Below are positions 52,669-62,433 of a stretch of 64,000 bases of DNA, piece by piece. Origin of the DNA: Clostridia bacterium (GTDB lineage: Bacteria; Bacillota; Clostridia; Lachnospirales; Cellulosilyticaceae); assembly GCA_029239755.1 (NCBI GenBank), contig JARBUI010000005.1, positions 1 through 64,000 on the forward strand. Reading direction: 5' to 3'. The notes beneath the pieces were generated by a model. That model was given only the letters and a program-made list of their open reading frames with translations, was not told the origin of the DNA and did not search any database. Each line of letters begins with the position of its first letter. Positions within the stretch are counted from its first letter, which is position 1. The position numbers and the translations under genes were made by a program.

Positions 52669-54852
52669 TTGAAACTTAAATACCTGCTTAACAGGTCTTT
52701 AAAATCCCATTCTGAGCAAGTTTTTGAAGGGATTTCTAAAGGCAGAAAGAAAGCACTCGACAATTGGTTTAAAGATACCTGGGTAGCCCTTGAGCTTACT
52801 CGCGATACTGTTTTAGCTTATTTTAATCAGAATGAACTTAATTATGATGAGATTACTGCCATTCTAGCAGCTAAAGCTGAGCAGTTTAAAGACTTCTCAG
52901 AGCTTTTTCTCATTAATCAAGAAGGTAAGGTCTATTCTTCCACTTACAAAAAAAATATTGGTACATATATGAATAACCTGCCAAATTATATCTCCGGCAT
53001 AGATCATAAACCTCTTATGTACGGCCCCTATACAGATGCCTGCACCCTAGAAATTGGAAAATTCAATTCAAACTTCTCTGACGAAGTTACTCTAATGTTT
53101 TCGCTGCCTTTTAAAAATGAAAACACAGGCAGAACCTCCATCCTTTGCGGAAGGATTCCTAATGATGTGATGAGTGATATTATTCAGGATGAAGATACGC
53201 ACGTCTACAAAGATTCAGGAGATAACTATTTGTTTATGGTAAAATCCAACAGAGGCATTGCTCCTGGAACAGCCATTTCAAGAAGCCGCTTTGAAGATGA
53301 TACTTTTACAATGGGTGAAAACTTAAAGCAAGGAGTTAAAACCAAGCGCTGGGGCGTTATTCAAATTAAAAAACATACAGAATTCGAAATAGTATTTACT
53401 GACCCTGCCACAGGGTCGCTTCACGTAGGTGTTAATAATACAATAAAAAATGGTGAAAACTTAGATTGTTGGCCTGGTTATCCAGACTACAGACATATTC
53501 CTGTAGGCGGGAAAGGAATTATTATTAATCCTCCCCACTCCGAGGAAGTCTGGGGTATGATGTGTGAAGGTGATATCGCTGAAATTTACAACTTCTCGAG
53601 TTTAAGTTTAAAAATTCCTGTTATAAGCGGCCTAACAAGTGGTGTACTTATTTTCGGCAACTATCTACTGTCCTATTTAAGTGATTCTTTTGCGCTCACC
53701 AGATTGAGTATTATTTGGATACTCATGACGCTCGCTACCTCTTATATGATTAAGAAGTTAGTCACTGCTCCTTTAAATAAAACTATTACTATACTGCAGC
53801 AGATAGCTGAAGGTGAGGGAGATCTTACCATCAGGGTGAACAAGTCTTCCAAGGACGAAATTGGGGAACTTTCCAGATGGTTTAATAAGTTTATCAATAA
53901 TCAAATGAGTTTAATTAAAAGAATCGGAAGTGCTTCAAAAGAAGCTAAAACTTCTGCTAAAGGTCTCTCAGCTATGACTGAAAGTGTAAAAGAGAATACA
54001 AAAGTTATCGAAACCTCTGTATCCTATCTGATAAAAAACTTTGAAAAACAAAATAAGATATTCCAAACAGCAGATGAAAAGTTCATGCTTATCTCTAACT
54101 CCATAAAGGATGTTAAGCAGCTTATTAGTGACGTAAGTCATAAGACACAAAATACAAACGAACATGCTCTTGCAAATACTGAGTCATCAAAAAAAGTCCT
54201 TGCTACTGTGAGTGAACTTGAAGACATGATGAATAATACACTTCAAAGTATTATTGTTCTTCAGAAATACTCTGAAGAAATTAGTCAAGTAACAAGCTTA
54301 ATCAGTTCTATCAGTAAGCAAACTAAGCTGCTTGCTCTTAATGCTTCAATAGAGTCTGCCCGTGCTGGAGAAGCTGGAAAAGGTTTTGCAGTAGTAGCGA
54401 GTGAAATTTCTAAGCTTGCTGTAGAATCTAGCGAGGCTACTGAATCTATCTCTAAACTTATTTCATCTGTTCAAAATGAAACTCAAAATACAATACAAAA
54501 TGTTGAAAGTATCGGTACTAAAGTAGATGAAGAAAGTTCTATTGTAAAAGCTTCAATTGCTACTTTTAATAAAATCCAAGAAGATATTTCAAGTGTAACT
54601 GAAAATGTTCAGTCTATTTCAGACCTAATCAAAATTCAGTCTGATGAAATCAATGAAATTTCTTTAAACATTCAGGAAACTGCTGCTACACTTGATAAAA
54701 ATACGCTAAAAAGTGCAAATCGAAGTGAAACTGCCTTAGAACTCGTTCAGTCCATACTGACTCAAACTTCTCAGGTGGAACAAGTTTCTAAAGTACTGTC
54801 TCATTCTTCTGAAAATCTCAATGATACCATAAGTGCATTTAAATTCAAATAA
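52669..54852 (+). CDS. Methyl-accepting chemotaxis protein, sensor domain without leading membrane helix
   Basis: 727 residues, opened by TTG at 52669 with AGGAGGT seven bases upstream. Residues 1-310 are soluble and Cache-like ([16 protein letters not shown]), with no N-terminal signal or membrane segment. A pair of membrane segments lies at about 316-361, followed by HAMP ([11 protein letters not shown]) and a full MCP signalling domain with the hairpin tip [20 protein letters not shown]. Ordinary chemoreceptors have a membrane helix before the sensor, so this sensor should stay in the cytoplasm. Ligand unknown. Confidence 0.9.
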   Translation: MKLKYLLNRSLKSHSEQVFEGISKGRKKALDNWFKDTWVALELTRDTVLAYFNQNELNYDEITAILAAKAEQFKDFSELFLINQEGKVYSSTYKKNIGTYMNNLPNYISGIDHKPLMYGPYTDACTLEIGKFNSNFSDEVTLMFSLPFKNENTGRTSILCGRIPNDVMSDIIQDEDTHVYKDSGDNYLFMVKSNRGIAPGTAISRSRFEDDTFTMGENLKQGVKTKRWGVIQIKKHTEFEIVFTDPATGSLHVGVNNTIKNGENLDCWPGYPDYRHIPVGGKGIIINPPHSEEVWGMMCEGDIAEIYNFSSLSLKIPVISGLTSGVLIFGNYLLSYLSDSFALTRLSIIWILMTLATSYMIKKLVTAPLNKTITILQQIAEGEGDLTIRVNKSSKDEIGELSRWFNKFINNQMSLIKRIGSASKEAKTSAKGLSAMTESVKENTKVIETSVSYLIKNFEKQNKIFQTADEKFMLISNSIKDVKQLISDVSHKTQNTNEHALANTESSKKVLATVSELEDMMNNTLQSIIVLQKYSEEISQVTSLISSISKQTKLLALNASIESARAGEAGKGFAVVASEISKLAVESSEATESISKLISSVQNETQNTIQNVESIGTKVDEESSIVKASIATFNKIQEDISSVTENVQSISDLIKIQSDEINEISLNIQETAATLDKNTLKSANRSETALELVQSILTQTSQVEQVSKVLSHSSENLNDTISAFKFK

Positions 54853-54889
54853 AATTAAACGACTGGGCTACGCTCAGTCGTTTAATTTT
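54851..54889. terminator. Bidirectional terminator between the chemoreceptor and spoVR genes
   Basis: AAAATTAAACGACTG pairs with CAGTCGTTTAATTTT, with short A and T runs on either side. It separates two convergent genes. Confidence 0.85.
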
Positions 54890-56177
54890 ATTTATCATTT
54901 TCTATACATACTTTTTTGTTTTCATTACATACAATCTGTCTTGGTACTTGAGATAAGGTTGTCTTTAGGATAACCTTGCCACCCCATAGGGTTTGAATAT
55001 ACTTTAGTGTTTCTGTAGCATAAGAAAGATTGAGTTCTCGTTCATCGTATAAATGGGAAAGAACCAGCGCATTTTCACTTTTAAGTACATCCTGAACTTG
55101 TATAACTGGAATACTTCCAATCCCTACACTCTCTGCTAATGTACTGCGGATTTTTTTCCACCCCGAATCATTTGCTACTTCAGAAACAACATAGTATCTT
55201 TCTTCTTCTTCAAATTCACATAATTTACTCTCGAAACATAAATCATAAGTCAAATAGCTCCTGATAAAGGATGCATCTCTTTCTGTGCTTCGTATACATG
55301 CCAGCTTTTTAAAATCTCCTTCATATTTTTCATACAATGCCTGCCATATTTTAAACCCTAAATAATAGGGATTTAAACTGCCAGGTCTTTGACAAATGAC
55401 ATTATGGTGAACCTTATAAAATTCCATCTGCATATCCTGACTAAGACCTAGAGCATTTAGAATAGTATAATGCCAAAATGTTGCCCAGCCTTCATTCATA
55501 ATCTTAGTTTCTATTTGCGGTAAAAAGTATCTGCTTTCTTCCATAACAATACTTACAATATCTTTTTGCCATTCATCCATGCGTCCATATTGAATGAGAA
55601 AATCAAGTACATTTTCATAAGGATAATCAATTTTTTTGCTGCCATTCCATTCATAATTTACCTTATTGAATGCGCCGCAGTGGAATTTGATAGAATGTGC
55701 GGCATCTAATATTTTTTCTACTTCTTCATACCCGATACTTGGATCACCAATATAGGTTCTTATTCTGGCTGCATGGTTTTTGAACCGCTCAATGGTTAAG
55801 TTCGCATTTGTATATTCTTTAAAAAGCCTGTTATTCTTAAAAAAATCATTATGTCCGTAGACATGAGCTATGGTCAGGATTTGAAGCAGCAGGGTATTAT
55901 CTTTCATAAGATAGGCAATACATGGATTTGAATTAATGACCATTTCATAGGGAAGCCCCGCTAAATTATATTTGTATGTGGTCTTTAATTTCTCATAACT
56001 CTTACCAAAACTCCAGTGGGGGTAATGGGACGGCATCCCTACATAGGCTTCATAGCATAGCATATCTTCGAAGCTTATAATCTCGAACTCTTGAGGATAA
56101 TAGCTAAGTCCTAGCTTCTTTGCTTCCTCCTCTATCTTTTCATTAAAGGATTCTAGATCTTTTAAGGTATAGTTCAT
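54888..56177 (-). CDS. spoVR: SpoVR-family protein
   Basis: 429 residues, within the family range (about 430-510). Contains the conserved GLPYEMVINSNPCIAYLM, YGHNDFFKNN, MNEGWATFWHYTIL and the GSLNPYYLGFKIW blocks. Involved in spore cortex formation in Bacillus; in E. coli ycgB accompanies yeaGH. Overlaps the upstream yhbH gene by four bases, forming the well-known prkA-yhbH-spoVR block. Confidence 0.95.
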   Translation of the reverse strand: MNYTLKDLESFNEKIEEEAKKLGLSYYPQEFEIISFEDMLCYEAYVGMPSHYPHWSFGKSYEKLKTTYKYNLAGLPYEMVINSNPCIAYLMKDNTLLLQILTIAHVYGHNDFFKNNRLFKEYTNANLTIERFKNHAARIRTYIGDPSIGYEEVEKILDAAHSIKFHCGAFNKVNYEWNGSKKIDYPYENVLDFLIQYGRMDEWQKDIVSIVMEESRYFLPQIETKIMNEGWATFWHYTILNALGLSQDMQMEFYKVHHNVICQRPGSLNPYYLGFKIWQALYEKYEGDFKKLACIRSTERDASFIRSYLTYDLCFESKLCEFEEEERYYVVSEVANDSGWKKIRSTLAESVGIGSIPVIQVQDVLKSENALVLSHLYDERELNLSYATETLKYIQTLWGGKVILKTTLSQVPRQIVCNENKKVCIENDK

Positions 56178-57361
56178 CCCTCATTGTCACCCCCTGCAGT
56201 CAATTTCTCTACCTTCAGCATATCAACAAATGCTTTCCATACATCTTCTTTTTTTAAGATTTTCACGGTAGTAAAGTTAGGTTCTGTCACATCCTCACAG
56301 TACCTGTTCATAATCGTGCTTGTATACGTACTTGTTTTTATTTCGCCGTAACCAAATAAATTGCATACACTACAGAGCTTATTTGCAAGCTCAACTGCTT
56401 TATCATTATCCTCTCCCCAATTATCTCCATCACTGCAATGAAATGCATAAATATTCCAGTTATCTGGATGATATCGTTCTTCAATAATATCTAAAGCTTT
56501 TTGATACCCACTGCTAATATAAGTTCCTCCGCTTTCGCCTCTGTGGAAAAAGTCATTTTCGTTTACTTCCTTAGCAACAGTCGTATGCGCAATAAAGACA
56601 ATCTCTACATTAATATACTTTATAATCAAAAATTGATAGAGCAAGAAGTAAAAACTTCTTGCTAAATATTTTTTAGTCTGCCCCATTGATCCTGATGTGT
56701 CCATAATGCACAGTACAACAGCATTGGAATCTCTTTTAAGCTTTGGTTTTTTATAAAAATACTTTAGATCATCCAGATGAAAAGGACGTCTTTCGATTTC
56801 TCCCTGATCCGCTTCTATTTCACAACTGCTACGCTGTTTTTTTTCTCTTTTAATCTTCTCTATAACAGTATGTTTTTTAGATAATTTACATCTTGCCCCT
56901 TTATCTCTCACCCCTGATCTTTTAGAACCATACTGAGTTTGGATTTCATTAAATTTTTTATGCTGCAGGTAGGGTAAATTAAGATCTTCAAATAAAAATT
57001 GTATCGCATCTTCTATCGTAATTTCCGTTTCGTAAATATCTTCCCCTTCATCATTACCTGCTCCCTCATCTCCATTTTCTTTTGCGTAATCACCTTTTGA
57101 TATTTTTTTCCCTTTCTCTTCTTCACCGTTGCCTGCTACAACTGTTTTTTGATTCTTGCCATATTTGAAGTAATATTCTTTCAGCCCTTTTATAGGAATT
57201 TTTATCTTTTTGTTCTTACTTTTTCCAATGATACTTTCCTCTGAGATAATACTGCCAATATTATCTTTAATACTTTTTTCTACTAATTCTCTATGTCTTC
57301 TTCTGTCCTCAACACTGCGATCTCTGCTATTGGGTTGAAATTCCTTAAATACTGTTCCCAT
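56174..57361 (-). CDS. yhbH: YhbH/YeaH-type protein (DUF444, VWA-like)
   Basis: 395 residues. The N-terminus RSVEDRRRHRELVEKSIKD is typical. A long acidic and basic middle (ENGDEGAGNDEGEDIYE) precedes the von Willebrand A-like domain with the metal site VLCIMDTSGSMGQTKKY. YhbH is needed for efficient sporulation in Bacillus and probably acts with PrkA. Sits 9 bases after prkA. Confidence 0.95.
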   Translation of the reverse strand: MGTVFKEFQPNSRDRSVEDRRRHRELVEKSIKDNIGSIISEESIIGKSKNKKIKIPIKGLKEYYFKYGKNQKTVVAGNGEEEKGKKISKGDYAKENGDEGAGNDEGEDIYETEITIEDAIQFLFEDLNLPYLQHKKFNEIQTQYGSKRSGVRDKGARCKLSKKHTVIEKIKREKKQRSSCEIEADQGEIERRPFHLDDLKYFYKKPKLKRDSNAVVLCIMDTSGSMGQTKKYLARSFYFLLYQFLIIKYINVEIVFIAHTTVAKEVNENDFFHRGESGGTYISSGYQKALDIIEERYHPDNWNIYAFHCSDGDNWGEDNDKAVELANKLCSVCNLFGYGEIKTSTYTSTIMNRYCEDVTEPNFTTVKILKKEDVWKAFVDMLKVEKLTAGGDNEG

Positions 57362-57370
57362 ATCGAGAGC

Positions 57371-59293
57371 CTAGTCTTTCCATAAATTGTTGGCAGCATA
57401 TTTTAAGATAACATTGCAGCAGTGATCACAGTACCCATTATTTTTCATCTCATCAACCATTGCATCGTATTTTACACTTTGTTCTCTATTACGCACTTTA
57501 CTTTGTGTAATAATTCTTGAAAGTTCTCTTACCGAAGATGTAAGCTTTTTCTCAATAGCTTCTTTAAGGGGCTCATAACATGTATAATCCACCTTGCCCC
57601 CATTTCTTATAACTGAGAACATATAGGCAGTTACATCCTGCCTGAATCCTTTAGCTCCCGCCTGCGTGATCCCTAATTGTTCTTCTATAGAACGCATAAA
57701 TTCTTCATCTGGACTTAATTCTTCACCTGTACTCGCATCTTTCATTTTGGTTTTATTAGCATAGGCTTCAGCATGGTCCAGATAATTGTTAAATAAATCT
57801 TCAGCTTGTTCTTTGTATCCATGAATAAAAGCCTTGGTAACTTCATGTTCTAACATCTTGTGATATTCTTTTTTGATAGTATCTTGTAAAAACGCCAGGT
57901 ATTTCTTTTTCCCCTCATCAGAGACTGTCATTTCTTTGACTTCTCTTGCAAGTACATCCATAAGACCTATAGGATTAATGCAATCACATTCTGATTCTGA
58001 AAGGGCTGTATCTATTGCCTTAGAGATAAACCTGGTCGATAAGCCAGTCATTCCTTCTCTATCTGCTTCTTCTTTAAGCTCTAAAATATCTATACGTTTT
58101 GTAGTCCCTTTTTCTATTATCTCTTCACCATTATAAATTTTAAGCTTTGTAAGCGGATCAACTTTTGTAGATGGCGTGAGTCTTGATAAAATGGCAAACA
58201 TTGAAGCTATTTCAATGGTATGGGGTGCCATATGAGATTTGAAGTTAGAATGCTTAAGCATTTTTTTATAAATTTTTATTTCTTCATTTAATTCTAAGCA
58301 GTATGGTACTTCAACTTTAACAATACGATCAAGAATAGCTTCATTCGTGTGATCGGATTTGAATTTATTCCATTCTGCTTCATTTGAATGTGCTAAAATA
58401 ACTCCGTCAAAATAAATCATTGCATTTTTCCCTGGAGATGGAATACTCTTTTCTTGTGTTGCAGTAATCATAGTATGTAAGTATTCTACATCATTTTTAA
58501 AGACTTCAATGAATTCTACCAGGCCTCTGTTCCCTGCATTAAAAGCACCATTAAGTGAAAGGACGCGCGGATCATCTTCTGGATAAAGATCCATCTTAGA
58601 TATATCTATAGATCCTATTAAAACAGAAGTGTCCTGATTATTTGGGTCTACAGGTGGTACAACGCCTATGCCTTTTCTTGACCTTATTGAGAAATCAGTC
58701 TGAACAACAGGGAATTTTTCATATTCTCCATGAAATTCATTTATAAGTCTATACTTGCAGACTGGACATAAGTCCCCTTCTATTCTAATATCTAATGCTT
58801 CTTCCAAAGATTTTCTAAGATGTTTTGGAATAAGATGCAGCGGTTCTTCTCTCATGGGACATCCCTCTAGGGCATAAATTGGCTCACTATCCTCAAGAAG
58901 CCGCTTGATGGCATCAATAAGTGATGACTTCCCAGCGCCCACTGGTCCTACTAAATAAAGTACTTGCCTTGCTTCTTCCCCTTGCATAGCTGCTGAGTAG
59001 AAGTATCTTATAATCTTCATAAGTGTATAGTCTATACCATAAAAATCATGTTTAAAAAAGTTGTACTTTTTAATAATATCTCGGCCATATATTCTCATGA
59101 GCCTTGCATCTTCTTCAGTTCTAATCATCTCAACTCCGGATTTAACCAGCAAACGGTACATACGTTCATGAGCCAGCTGATAAATGGTGTGATCTTCTTC
59201 TAGAATATTTAAATATTCAAGGAAAGTTCCCTTGAAGCCAGCTGCTTTCCTTTCCTTTCTGTCTTCCAATATTAGTTTAGAAAAATCTATCAT
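57371..59293 (-). CDS. prkA: PrkA-type serine protein kinase/AAA protein
   Basis: 640 residues, normal length. The AAA-like N-terminal half has Walker A LVGPVGAGKSSLID and a Walker B-like VILAHSNEAEW; the C-terminal PrkA domain is distantly related to eukaryotic kinases. CPVCKYRLINEF and a C-terminal CDHCC could bind zinc. PrkA acts in sporulation in Firmicutes and in nitrogen-starvation response in E. coli. AGGAG precedes the ATG. First gene of the three-gene operon. Confidence 0.95.
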   Translation of the reverse strand: MIDFSKLILEDRKERKAAGFKGTFLEYLNILEEDHTIYQLAHERMYRLLVKSGVEMIRTEEDARLMRIYGRDIIKKYNFFKHDFYGIDYTLMKIIRYFYSAAMQGEEARQVLYLVGPVGAGKSSLIDAIKRLLEDSEPIYALEGCPMREEPLHLIPKHLRKSLEEALDIRIEGDLCPVCKYRLINEFHGEYEKFPVVQTDFSIRSRKGIGVVPPVDPNNQDTSVLIGSIDISKMDLYPEDDPRVLSLNGAFNAGNRGLVEFIEVFKNDVEYLHTMITATQEKSIPSPGKNAMIYFDGVILAHSNEAEWNKFKSDHTNEAILDRIVKVEVPYCLELNEEIKIYKKMLKHSNFKSHMAPHTIEIASMFAILSRLTPSTKVDPLTKLKIYNGEEIIEKGTTKRIDILELKEEADREGMTGLSTRFISKAIDTALSESECDCINPIGLMDVLAREVKEMTVSDEGKKKYLAFLQDTIKKEYHKMLEHEVTKAFIHGYKEQAEDLFNNYLDHAEAYANKTKMKDASTGEELSPDEEFMRSIEEQLGITQAGAKGFRQDVTAYMFSVIRNGGKVDYTCYEPLKEAIEKKLTSSVRELSRIITQSKVRNREQSVKYDAMVDEMKNNGYCDHCCNVILKYAANNLWKD

Positions 59294-59452
59294 GTATTTT
59301 TCACTCCTTTTCGAAGGATAACTCTCTCTTTAAAAATATATGGTGAGTCTTATGAATACATGATAATTTTTTGCTAGGTTAACAACTATTTGCATATTTA
59401 CTTTATTAAAGTGCAAAATAACACTATATGAACGAAAGAAGGTGAAGGAGAG

Positions 59453-59569
59453 ATGCACTTAAATCCATACTATGCCACATTACTTGATTTCTATGAGGAT
59501 GAAGAAGATATGTGCGATCAATTAGGCATTCGTTTAACTGACATTTATACAGATGATGATTGGGTTTAA
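59453..59569 (+). CDS. Small acidic protein (38 residues)
   Basis: ATG 59453 with GAAGGAG just upstream, stop at 59567-59569 and a hairpin terminator immediately after. The product reads MHLNPYYATLLDFYEDEEDM, then CDQLGIRLTDIYTDDDW, with 11 Asp/Glu and a net strongly negative charge. No family recognised. It lies divergent from prkA, 159 bases away. Confidence 0.55.
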   Translation: MHLNPYYATLLDFYEDEEDMCDQLGIRLTDIYTDDDWV

Positions 59570-59573
59570 AATA

Positions 59574-59602
59574 AAAAGCAGCAGGAATCTCCTACTGCTT
59601 TT
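59574..59602. terminator. Bidirectional terminator after the acidic micro-ORF
   Basis: AAAAGCAGCAGGA pairs with TCCTACTGCTTTT (one mismatch) around ATC. The stop codon of the convergent lipoprotein gene lies in the right arm. Confidence 0.8.
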
Positions 59603-60821
59603 CACTTTTATAGTAAATATCGATATATTGTTTAACATCATCAAGTTTATAGTACTTTTCACCATTTAAATCTTCCAGCATAGTCACTTTAGAGAGAGGT
59701 ACCTTTCTAAAAAGTGCATTCATATATTTTTTTGAAAGATAAAGCTCTTCCCCAAATTGAGCAGCTGTAATATCGTATTTCATATAGATTGGTGCTTCAT
59801 TTTGATCACTTTCCTGCAGTTCATCTAAAAAATCTTCTCTTTTAAAGATATGCTTCATGTAGTCTGCTAGTTCTTTTTGACTCGTAATGCGATAATCTTC
59901 TTTACCATTCTTAACAACTTCTCCCATGTCCACATCGATATAAAGTATTCCTTTTATTCTTGGATAGATAGAAAGCATCTCTTGGTAAAATAGATTGAGT
60001 TTATATTCTGCATCTTTTAAAGAATAAGTATGATCTACTCTTGAAAAATGAGAAATGGCAAGGGATGAAATCATCATAGGCTTAGACTTCTGAAAACTTT
60101 TGTACCAAAAGTCTATCCCTTCTAAGTTGCTAAATGAATATTTAACATTATCTTTATACTGTGGGATATACAGATTAATACCAACCCAGTCAGCAAGATG
60201 ATCTCCTGGATAATAAAGGGGCATATCATAAAGCCGGCTGTCATCAACACTCCATACAATAACCGCATGTTCTAGATATTTCTCTATAATCTCATACGCC
60301 CTTTGATAAATCTCTTTATAAGCTAGCGGCTGAGATAAGTTTTGAGTAAGCGGAAATAATTCTATAAAAATAGGTACACTGTAAGAGGAATTGAGGTCAG
60401 AAATCATACGATATAGAGGCGTCAAATCCCGGTCATTACCTAAAAGTATTTTTATATAAGGTACTTTTCTTTGTGCTATACACTTTAAAATATCTTGTGA
60501 GGAAAGTCCTTTTCCCATAGTATATTGAAATACTTTAAACGTCTGGGGCTGGCCAACAATCTCTTCAAATGCAGTAATGTCTGCGTGAATATCACTGTTT
60601 CTGTCAACATATGCCCCTAAATAAACGCCTTTCGGCGGTTCATATTTACCTAGTTTAATATCTTGTTTAATATATAATTCTATATTGCAGTCTTTTTTAC
60701 TTGCCTCTGTTAAGATGACAGGCTCATTATTTGGTTCTATTCTTTGAGAACAGCCTGCAGAGCTAGCCATAAAAACTGAGAGCATTAAAAAAATAATTCC
60801 TATAGAGATAACTTTTTTCAT
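59592..60821 (-). CDS. Lipoprotein with GH26-like barrel and altered catalytic positions
   Basis: About 409 residues. MKKVISIGIIFLMLSVF leads to the lipobox SSAGC (Cys24), so it should be anchored outside the membrane. PPKGVYLGAYVDRN, FKVFQYTMG, WSVDD and YYPGDHLADWVGINLY resemble the GH26 beta-mannanase family, where YPGDxxVDWxGxxxY is conserved. The catalytic acid (normally HEMN) and nucleophile (normally in an xEFG-type strand) are not evident: the matching stretches read FIELFPL and MISSLAIS. The C-terminal 80 residues may be a small stalk or copper-amine-oxidase-N-like domain. Likely a non-catalytic or divergent wall protein. Confidence 0.6.
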   Translation of the reverse strand: MKKVISIGIIFLMLSVFMASSAGCSQRIEPNNEPVILTEASKKDCNIELYIKQDIKLGKYEPPKGVYLGAYVDRNSDIHADITAFEEIVGQPQTFKVFQYTMGKGLSSQDILKCIAQRKVPYIKILLGNDRDLTPLYRMISDLNSSYSVPIFIELFPLTQNLSQPLAYKEIYQRAYEIIEKYLEHAVIVWSVDDSRLYDMPLYYPGDHLADWVGINLYIPQYKDNVKYSFSNLEGIDFWYKSFQKSKPMMISSLAISHFSRVDHTYSLKDAEYKLNLFYQEMLSIYPRIKGILYIDVDMGEVVKNGKEDYRITSQKELADYMKHIFKREDFLDELQESDQNEAPIYMKYDITAAQFGEELYLSKKYMNALFRKVPLSKVTMLEDLNGEKYYKLDDVKQYIDIYYKSEKQ

Positions 60822-60870
60822 CATAATCACCCATAGAAATTATTGTCATTTTGCTTTACTTATATACATA

Positions 60871-61401
60871 TTAAGATTCATTTAAATACTTTTCCAGTGT
60901 TTTTAAATAATTAATGTACATACCGCCTTCGACAGGAATAAGATAATCTTTTTCAAAGAGTGCATAGGCGATAGATTTTTTCCCTCCCTGTATGGCCTCT
61001 TCATAATAGGTATCCAGGGTATTAATATCTATAAAGAAGTATTCTTCATACTTTTTAAAATGAACAACTAAAAATGCTTCCCCTCCTTGCCTCTTAAAAT
61101 CTTTCATAAAGTCTATTTGGTGTTTATGTATATTATTAATCGGCAAGAAGTTTTTAGTCGTTTCCTTCGCATCGAAGCATATTGCAACGCCTTGAGCAAC
61201 GCCTACATAGTCAACTGTACTTTTCTGCTCAAAATAGGCAAGTGTAATCGTTCTTTTCTCTTTATCGATTGTAATAGGTTTAATAGGCGTAGGTACTTTT
61301 TGTACTACTGCTAACCTTTTTTGTCTATATAACTCATTAGTGACATTAATCATCTCTTCTAATTCACTGCCTCTTAGACCCCGTGTATTCCAATATCCCA
61401 T
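60871..61401 (-). CDS. recU: Holliday junction resolvase RecU
   Basis: 176 residues. Starts MGYWNTRGLRGSELEEMI and has the nuclease motif STVDYVGVAQGVAICFDAKE, then HQIDFMKDFKRQGG, as in Bacillus RecU. It resolves recombination intermediates in Firmicutes together with RuvAB. GAGG precedes the ATG. Divergent from the TPR-like gene; the usual penicillin-binding-protein neighbour (ponA) is absent. Confidence 0.93.
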   Translation of the reverse strand: MGYWNTRGLRGSELEEMINVTNELYRQKRLAVVQKVPTPIKPITIDKEKRTITLAYFEQKSTVDYVGVAQGVAICFDAKETTKNFLPINNIHKHQIDFMKDFKRQGGEAFLVVHFKKYEEYFFIDINTLDTYYEEAIQGGKKSIAYALFEKDYLIPVEGGMYINYLKTLEKYLNES

Positions 61402-61487
61402 TATTTTTACCTCTTTTCTTGATTTTTTGTAAAATATTGGTTAAAATTAAATTAAGTACCAATTTTCTAACTATAGGGGGTATTCTA

Positions 61488-62366
61488 TTGTATTATTTAA
61501 CTTTTTTTATGAAATGTATGAAAAATAAGTTCAGATTCTTTTTATTGCCTCTTGATAAGAAAGCATCCATACTCGAAAAAAACAAACTCTACTTTTTAGC
61601 CGGTATTCTCTATATGGAACTTAAAAACTATTTAAAGGCTGCTGAGTGCTTTAACATCACCCATTCTTACAGGCATCTTATCCTAGTTTACCAAAAACTA
61701 GGGTTATATTCAAAGGCAATTGAGATCGCCGATCAAAAAAAATATTATAAAATCGGGGCGGCCATATGCGAAAAAATAAATAATGTTAAAAAAGCTGCTT
61801 ATTTTTATTCTTATTTTAAACCTCTCTATGCAGCAAGACTTTATAAAAACGAGCATTTTTTTTATGAAGCCGGAGAGTGCTACCTTAAAATTTATCAATT
61901 ATCCAGTGCTATTGAGTGCTTTAAAAACTGTGAAGATCTCTCTAAACGAAGTGAAGGTCTTAAGCAGCTTGAGGAATTTGCTGCTGTTTTATACTTCACT
62001 AAACATTATGATGATGCCTTTAAACTGTTTATTAAGCTTGGGGATTATTACTCCGCTCTCGAGTGCGCTAAAAAACTTAAAGAAAGTATACTTATCCGTC
62101 AAATGTCACTTTTAATAGGAAATACAGAAGCACAAAATAAAAATTACTTAGTTGCCGCAAAGTTTACTGAACCCTATGATAAAAAGAAAGCGCTCCTTTA
62201 CTATTATCTGGGACAAGCTAAAACCGATGCCATCAGACTGCTGGTTGAACAGAGTAATTATGAAAAAGCATTTAATCTATGTATTCACCATAATGATTTA
62301 GACTTAGCTTATACTCTAGCGAATACCTATAACATTCCGCTTACCCCTGCTGCTTGTTCTGGCTGA
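61488..62366 (+). CDS. TPR-like helical repeat protein
   Basis: 292 residues from a TTG start at 61488 with AGGGGG seven bases upstream; the longer frame back to 61383 overlaps recU and is not needed. The body contains about eight helical pairs with Ala-Gly-rich turns (LAGILYMELKNYLKAAECF, SKAIEIADQKKYY, AGECYLKIYQLSSAIECF), typical of tetratricopeptide or alpha-solenoid repeats. No signal peptide. Presumably a scaffold for protein interactions; partner unknown. Ends at a strong terminator. Confidence 0.75.
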   Translation: MYYLTFFMKCMKNKFRFFLLPLDKKASILEKNKLYFLAGILYMELKNYLKAAECFNITHSYRHLILVYQKLGLYSKAIEIADQKKYYKIGAAICEKINNVKKAAYFYSYFKPLYAARLYKNEHFFYEAGECYLKIYQLSSAIECFKNCEDLSKRSEGLKQLEEFAAVLYFTKHYDDAFKLFIKLGDYYSALECAKKLKESILIRQMSLLIGNTEAQNKNYLVAAKFTEPYDKKKALLYYYLGQAKTDAIRLLVEQSNYEKAFNLCIHHNDLDLAYTLANTYNIPLTPAACSG

Positions 62367-62379
62367 TAAGAGAACTTTC

Positions 62380-62426
62380 CTATTTCTTAATAAAAATAGG
62401 TTATAACTATTTTTATTAAGAAATAG
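62380..62426. terminator. Bidirectional terminator between the TPR-like and pseudouridine synthase genes
   Basis: A perfect 20-bp stem (62380-62399 with 62407-62426) around a 7-base loop, AT-rich, with T stretches on both strands. Confidence 0.8.
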
Positions 62427-62433
62427 TTATAAC

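Noticed and set aside
59294-59452. Sigma-E/K promoter upstream of prkA
   Set aside because: A CATATATT string resembles a -10, but no matching -35 at a proper distance was found, so the sporulation promoter remains unsupported.
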